Origin: an uncultured Elusimicrobium sp.
Lineage (GTDB): Bacteria > Elusimicrobiota > Elusimicrobia > Elusimicrobiales > Elusimicrobiaceae
Assembly (NCBI GenBank): GCA_902787065.1
Contig: CADAFA010000038.1
Span: forward strand, 1-7,996
Direction of reading: 5' to 3'
DNA length: 7,996 nt
The translations under genes and the position numbers were made by a program. Positions 5,998 to 7,996 of the stretch are shown in pieces. The first letter of the stretch is position 1, and each line of letters begins with the position of its first letter. The notes under the pieces were generated by a model. The model did no database searches. It worked only from the letters and a program-made list of their open reading frames with translations, and was not told where the DNA came from.

Positions 5998-7383
5998 TTA
6001 ATCTGCTATATCCAAAACAGGGGGGATAGAGTCATTTTGCAAAGTGTCTGGCAAAGTGTCTGGCAAAGTGTTTTGCAAAGTGTCTATTTGGGGGAGACTG
6101 TTTATAGTATCTTCTATTCTTTCTTCTGTTATTTGTTGAAGCAGTTTATGTAATTGTTTTTGAATTTGAAGTTTTTTCTGTTCAGTTAAATTAACAGAAG
6201 CCCAATTATTCCAATATTTTTCAGCAACACTACGGGCAGCGTTATAGTTTATCCTTACATCGTTTAACACATTGAGGAGTTGCTCCTTGTTTAAAGGATC
6301 TAAGGATTTATTAATATCTTTCTCAATAATGCTTTTACAGGCGCCCCTTTTTGGATTTAATGTTTTGGGCAAGAAATTTTTCTTGACTACATAGCGTTGC
6401 ATTCCGTTCCAAATCCTGCCGAAATAAAGGGCTTGTTTTGCATAAGCCTCAAAGAACTCCATATTATCTCTTTCATCAGATACTGTTAAAACCGTTAAAT
6501 TATCATCTTCATTTTCCACTGCTTTTCTCATTTCAGCTTTAGCAATATTTGCTAATTCCCAAAATGCAAAGAAGGAATTGGTTGCAGCTGCTTGTCTGAA
6601 TTTAACATTTATGTTATCTTCATTTAACTTATAGGAAGCATCATTGTTACGTAGATCATAACGCCATTTAAAAAAGGTATATAAATCTTCAAATAAAAAT
6701 TTTACTTCCGGGAAAGCATTAGATAACTTTTTGTAATCTATATAATTTATGGTTAATAAAGTAAAGGCATTGTGTTGTACAGCTGTGTAAAGAGTTTCTA
6801 TGGCGTGGTCATCATCATTGAGTGCATCATTAATATTTGCTTTTACTGTGGCAACAGCATATTGTATTTGTTCACTGTTTTCATATTTATTAATTGATTC
6901 TTGTTCAAGACGGTCTAAAATGCGGTCCCAACCACATAATTGGGCTGCTTCTTTTATTAAGCCGAAGGCAATTGTTTTAAGGGTTTGAATAAAAGCCCTG
7001 TCCGCGTCACTGATATTTTTACCGGTATGCCAATTGCTGCTTTGTATATAACGGTATAGTTCAGAGCGTTTTTTCTCCCATAAATTTGAATCTCCTACAG
7101 CAGAAAAGGCAGACTCTTCAATTATATAATCGTTAAGGTCTTGTACAATATCGGGGACAGTACATTCTCCCGAATTAACTATTTCTTCCAAGACAGTTCT
7201 GATTTCTTCAATAGTTAAATTAGCTTGTAATTGTTCTTCAGGTAAAGTTGTAATTTCAGATTGCTCTGTTGTTGTTAATTGGGAATTAACATATCGGTCT
7301 AATTTGTTTTGTACGTCCTGTGCTAAGGTAGGTATAGATAAGGTTATTAAACAAATAAAGACAGTTATTAATATTTTTTTCAT
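5998..7383 (-). CDS. Hypothetical exported alpha-helical protein with C-terminal tetrapeptide repeat
   Basis: I do not recognise this 461-residue protein. It begins with a clear Sec signal peptide (MKKILITVFICLITL, probable cut TLA/QD after residue 21) and has no later membrane helix, so it is probably periplasmic or secreted. C11 lies in the hydrophobic core but not in a lipobox. The mature part looks almost wholly alpha-helical, rich in Asn, Asp, Glu and Lys, with many aromatic residues in the middle (for example FLFEDLYTFFKWRYDL) and three cysteines in separate contexts (NSGECTV, AAQLCGWD, KRGACKS). The C-terminus changes to a low-complexity tail of four DTLP/DTLQ-like units (434-449) before IPPVLDIAD. 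The start is ATG 7383 with AAAGGAGAA about ten bases upstream. It is monocistronic, with its own promoter and terminator, and divergent from a prepilin gene; a functional link to the pilus is only a guess. Coding is supported by length, signal peptide, ribosome site and terminator. Confidence 0.85.
   Translation of the reverse strand: MKKILITVFICLITLSIPTLAQDVQNKLDRYVNSQLTTTEQSEITTLPEEQLQANLTIEEIRTVLEEIVNSGECTVPDIVQDLNDYIIEESAFSAVGDSNLWEKKRSELYRYIQSSNWHTGKNISDADRAFIQTLKTIAFGLIKEAAQLCGWDRILDRLEQESINKYENSEQIQYAVATVKANINDALNDDDHAIETLYTAVQHNAFTLLTINYIDYKKLSNAFPEVKFLFEDLYTFFKWRYDLRNNDASYKLNEDNINVKFRQAAATNSFFAFWELANIAKAEMRKAVENEDDNLTVLTVSDERDNMEFFEAYAKQALYFGRIWNGMQRYVVKKNFLPKTLNPKRGACKSIIEKDINKSLDPLNKEQLLNVLNDVRINYNAARSVAEKYWNNWASVNLTEQKKLQIQKQLHKLLQQITEERIEDTINSLPQIDTLQNTLPDTLPDTLQNDSIPPVLDIAD
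6039..6086 (-). repeat. Four tandem 12-bp repeats inside the exported-protein gene
   Basis: On the plus strand the unit GCAAAGTGTCTG occurs twice exactly (6039-6050 and 6051-6062), then as GCAAAGTGTTTT (6063-6074) and GCAAAGTGTCTA (6075-6086). The period is a multiple of three, so gain or loss of a unit keeps the frame. It encodes DTLQ-NTLP-DTLP-DTLQ near the C-terminus. Confidence 0.95.
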
Positions 7384-7411
7384 TTTTTATTTTCTCCTTT
7401 CACTTAATAAC

Positions 7412-7440
7412 ATGATATAGAATAAAAAGATTAAAAACAA
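7412..7440 (-). promoter_or_regulatory. Probable promoter of the exported-protein gene
   Basis: On the minus strand TTGTTT (7435-7440) and TATCAT (7412-7417) are separated by 17 bases. The -10 matches the sigma-70 consensus at 5/6 and the -35 at 3/6. The start of transcription would fall about 20-25 bases upstream of the ATG at 7383, leaving room for the AAAGGAGAA ribosome site. Confidence 0.5.
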
Positions 7441-7487
7441 GGGTATTTGGACCTATCTAAAATAACCCAAAGGACCTAGGGGGGTAT
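7441..7487. repeat. Short direct and inverted repeats in the divergent intergenic region
   Basis: GGACCTA occurs at 7449-7455 and 7472-7478 (23 bp apart, about two helical turns). GGGTAT occurs at 7441-7446 and 7482-7487. A central AAATAACCC (7460-7468) can pair imperfectly with either GGGTAT arm. This GC-richer patch lies upstream of both divergent promoters and outside both predicted transcripts, which would suit a DNA-binding site. No regulator family can be named. Confidence 0.4.
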
Positions 7488-7546
7488 ATTTTTAAACTAT
7501 AAATTATTTTTTGCTTACTATTTTATCGTCGTAAAAAATGTTCGAC

Positions 7547-7574
7547 TTGCTTTTTTTTTTTTTTTCTGTACAAT
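7547..7574 (+). promoter_or_regulatory. Probable prepilin promoter with a poly(T) spacer
   Basis: TTGCTT (7547-7552) and TACAAT (7569-7574) are separated by 16 bases. Almost the whole spacer is part of an unbroken run of 15 T (7551-7565), which also supplies the last two bases of the -35. TACAAT is a 5/6 match to the -10 consensus. Change in the length of the T run would alter the spacer and so possibly promoter strength. The predicted leader to ATG 7623 is about 40 bases. Confidence 0.6.
7551..7565 (+). repeat. 15-base T homopolymer
   Basis: An uninterrupted run of 15 T lies between the predicted -35 and -10 of the prepilin gene. It is not preceded by a hairpin, so it is not an intrinsic terminator. 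It is the longest homopolymer in the window and prone to slippage both in the cell and in sequencing. Confidence 0.95.
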
Positions 7575-7622
7575 ATTCTTATCCTAAGTTAAAACGCTTT
7601 AAAAGTGTAATAAGGAGAAAGT

Positions 7623-7996
7623 ATGGAAAAACAAAAAGCAGTAAACAAAAAGGGTTTCACACTAATGGAGCTCTTAATAGTTGTAGTTATCATAGGTTTG
7701 CTGAGTTCAATAGCAATACCTATGTACAAAAAAGCAGTGGAAAAAAGCAGGGCTTCAGAGGCTTTAACCACTATGTCTGCAGTAACAAAAAGCGAGCATG
7801 ATTGGTATCTTGTCAAAAACAATTATACTACTGATTTTGCAAACCTTGATATAGATTTATCAGGCACTATGGAAAACGGCAAATTAAAAACCACTTTCTA
7901 TAATTATGAATTACTTGAAACAGGTGTATTTGCACAAAGAGCTAATGGTGAGTATTCTTTATATAGAGATTATGATACATCACAAATAATGTGCAC
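7623..7996 (+). CDS. Type IV pilin-like prepilin (3' end cut by window edge)
   Basis: Subunit of a type IV pilus or type II secretion pseudopilus, exported and processed by prepilin peptidase. A short positively charged leader of 11 residues ends in KKG, with cleavage expected before F12, and the mature protein starts FTLMELLIVVVIIGLL. The glutamate at +5 (E16), needed for methylation and assembly, is present. The hydrophobic stretch continues to about residue 33, followed by AIPMYKKAVEKSRASEAL, typical of the N-terminal pilin helix. Residues after about 70 (NNYTTDFANLDI) begin the globular head, and a cysteine occurs at 124 just before the window ends; it could be half of a C-terminal disulfide. 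The start is ATG 7623 with AAGGAG five bases upstream (7612-7617). The helix sequence resembles the multiply copied prepilins of Elusimicrobium-like bacteria. Whether it is a major pilin, minor pilin or pseudopilin cannot be decided; no assembly genes are in the window. Confidence 0.93.
   Translation, partial: MEKQKAVNKKGFTLMELLIVVVIIGLLSSIAIPMYKKAVEKSRASEALTTMSAVTKSEHDWYLVKNNYTTDFANLDIDLSGTMENGKLKTTFYNYELLETGVFAQRANGEYSLYRDYDTSQIMC

Noticed and set aside
7321..7383. Lipoprotein signal in the 461-residue exported protein
   Set aside because: C11 is inside the hydrophobic core and preceded by V-F-I, which is not a lipobox. A standard signal peptidase I site at TLA/QD fits better.
7551..7565. 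Poly(T) as the tail of an intrinsic terminator
   Set aside because: No GC hairpin precedes it on the plus strand, and there is no plus-strand gene upstream within the window to terminate.
7538..7822. Open frames at 7538-7801 (plus) and 7589-7822 (minus)
   Set aside because: Both overlap the clear prepilin gene. The plus-strand one starts in the promoter T run and has no ribosome site.

Overview
The window looks like a chromosomal segment of an AT-rich, diderm (Gram-negative type) bacterium. An outer-membrane TolC-family channel, a periplasmic adaptor and a type IV prepilin are all encoded. The prepilin's mature N-terminus and following helix (KKGFTLMELL leader, then YKKAVEKSRASEAL) resemble the small prepilins found in many copies in Elusimicrobium-like genomes. 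I therefore suspect a host- or gut-associated member of Elusimicrobiota. This is inference from family resemblance; there is no rRNA or other phylogenetic marker in the window.

Layout: everything from 1 to 7383 lies on the minus strand, so it reads right to left, and only the prepilin at 7623-7996 is on the plus strand. From right to left: (i) a divergent intergenic region (7384-7622) with a promoter in each direction, short direct repeats and a run of 15 T inside the prepilin promoter; (ii) an unrecognised 461-residue exported protein (5998-7383), closed by a strong intrinsic terminator (5941-5981); (iii) a lemA-htpX pair (5268-5846 and 4294-5262), 5 bp apart, with its own promoter; (iv) a four-gene export operon: TolC-family outer-membrane factor (2928-4208), MacA-like adaptor (1753-2919), MacB-type ATPase (1033-1736) and MacB-type permease (start at 1036, running off the left edge).

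The export genes would build a complete MacA-MacB-TolC-like tripartite pump. ATP hydrolysis by the ATPase/permease pair would drive export through the adaptor and outer-membrane channel; the substrate cannot be read from the sequence. The ATPase reading frame is broken by a one-base loss in an A run (1206-1209 on the plus strand, seen as T). This removes the H-loop end of the protein, although the displaced frame is intact and still ends in an ATGA overlap with the permease. LemA and HtpX are membrane proteins often encoded together; HtpX is a membrane zinc protease linked to quality control.

I found no wholly new multi-gene system. The most notable signals are the possible phase-variable prepilin promoter, the ATPase frameshift, and the unrecognised exported protein with a tetrapeptide repeat tail encoded head-to-head with the prepilin. 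No tRNA, rRNA, CRISPR array, insertion sequence or riboswitch was recognised, and no gene-free stretch exceeds 300 bases.
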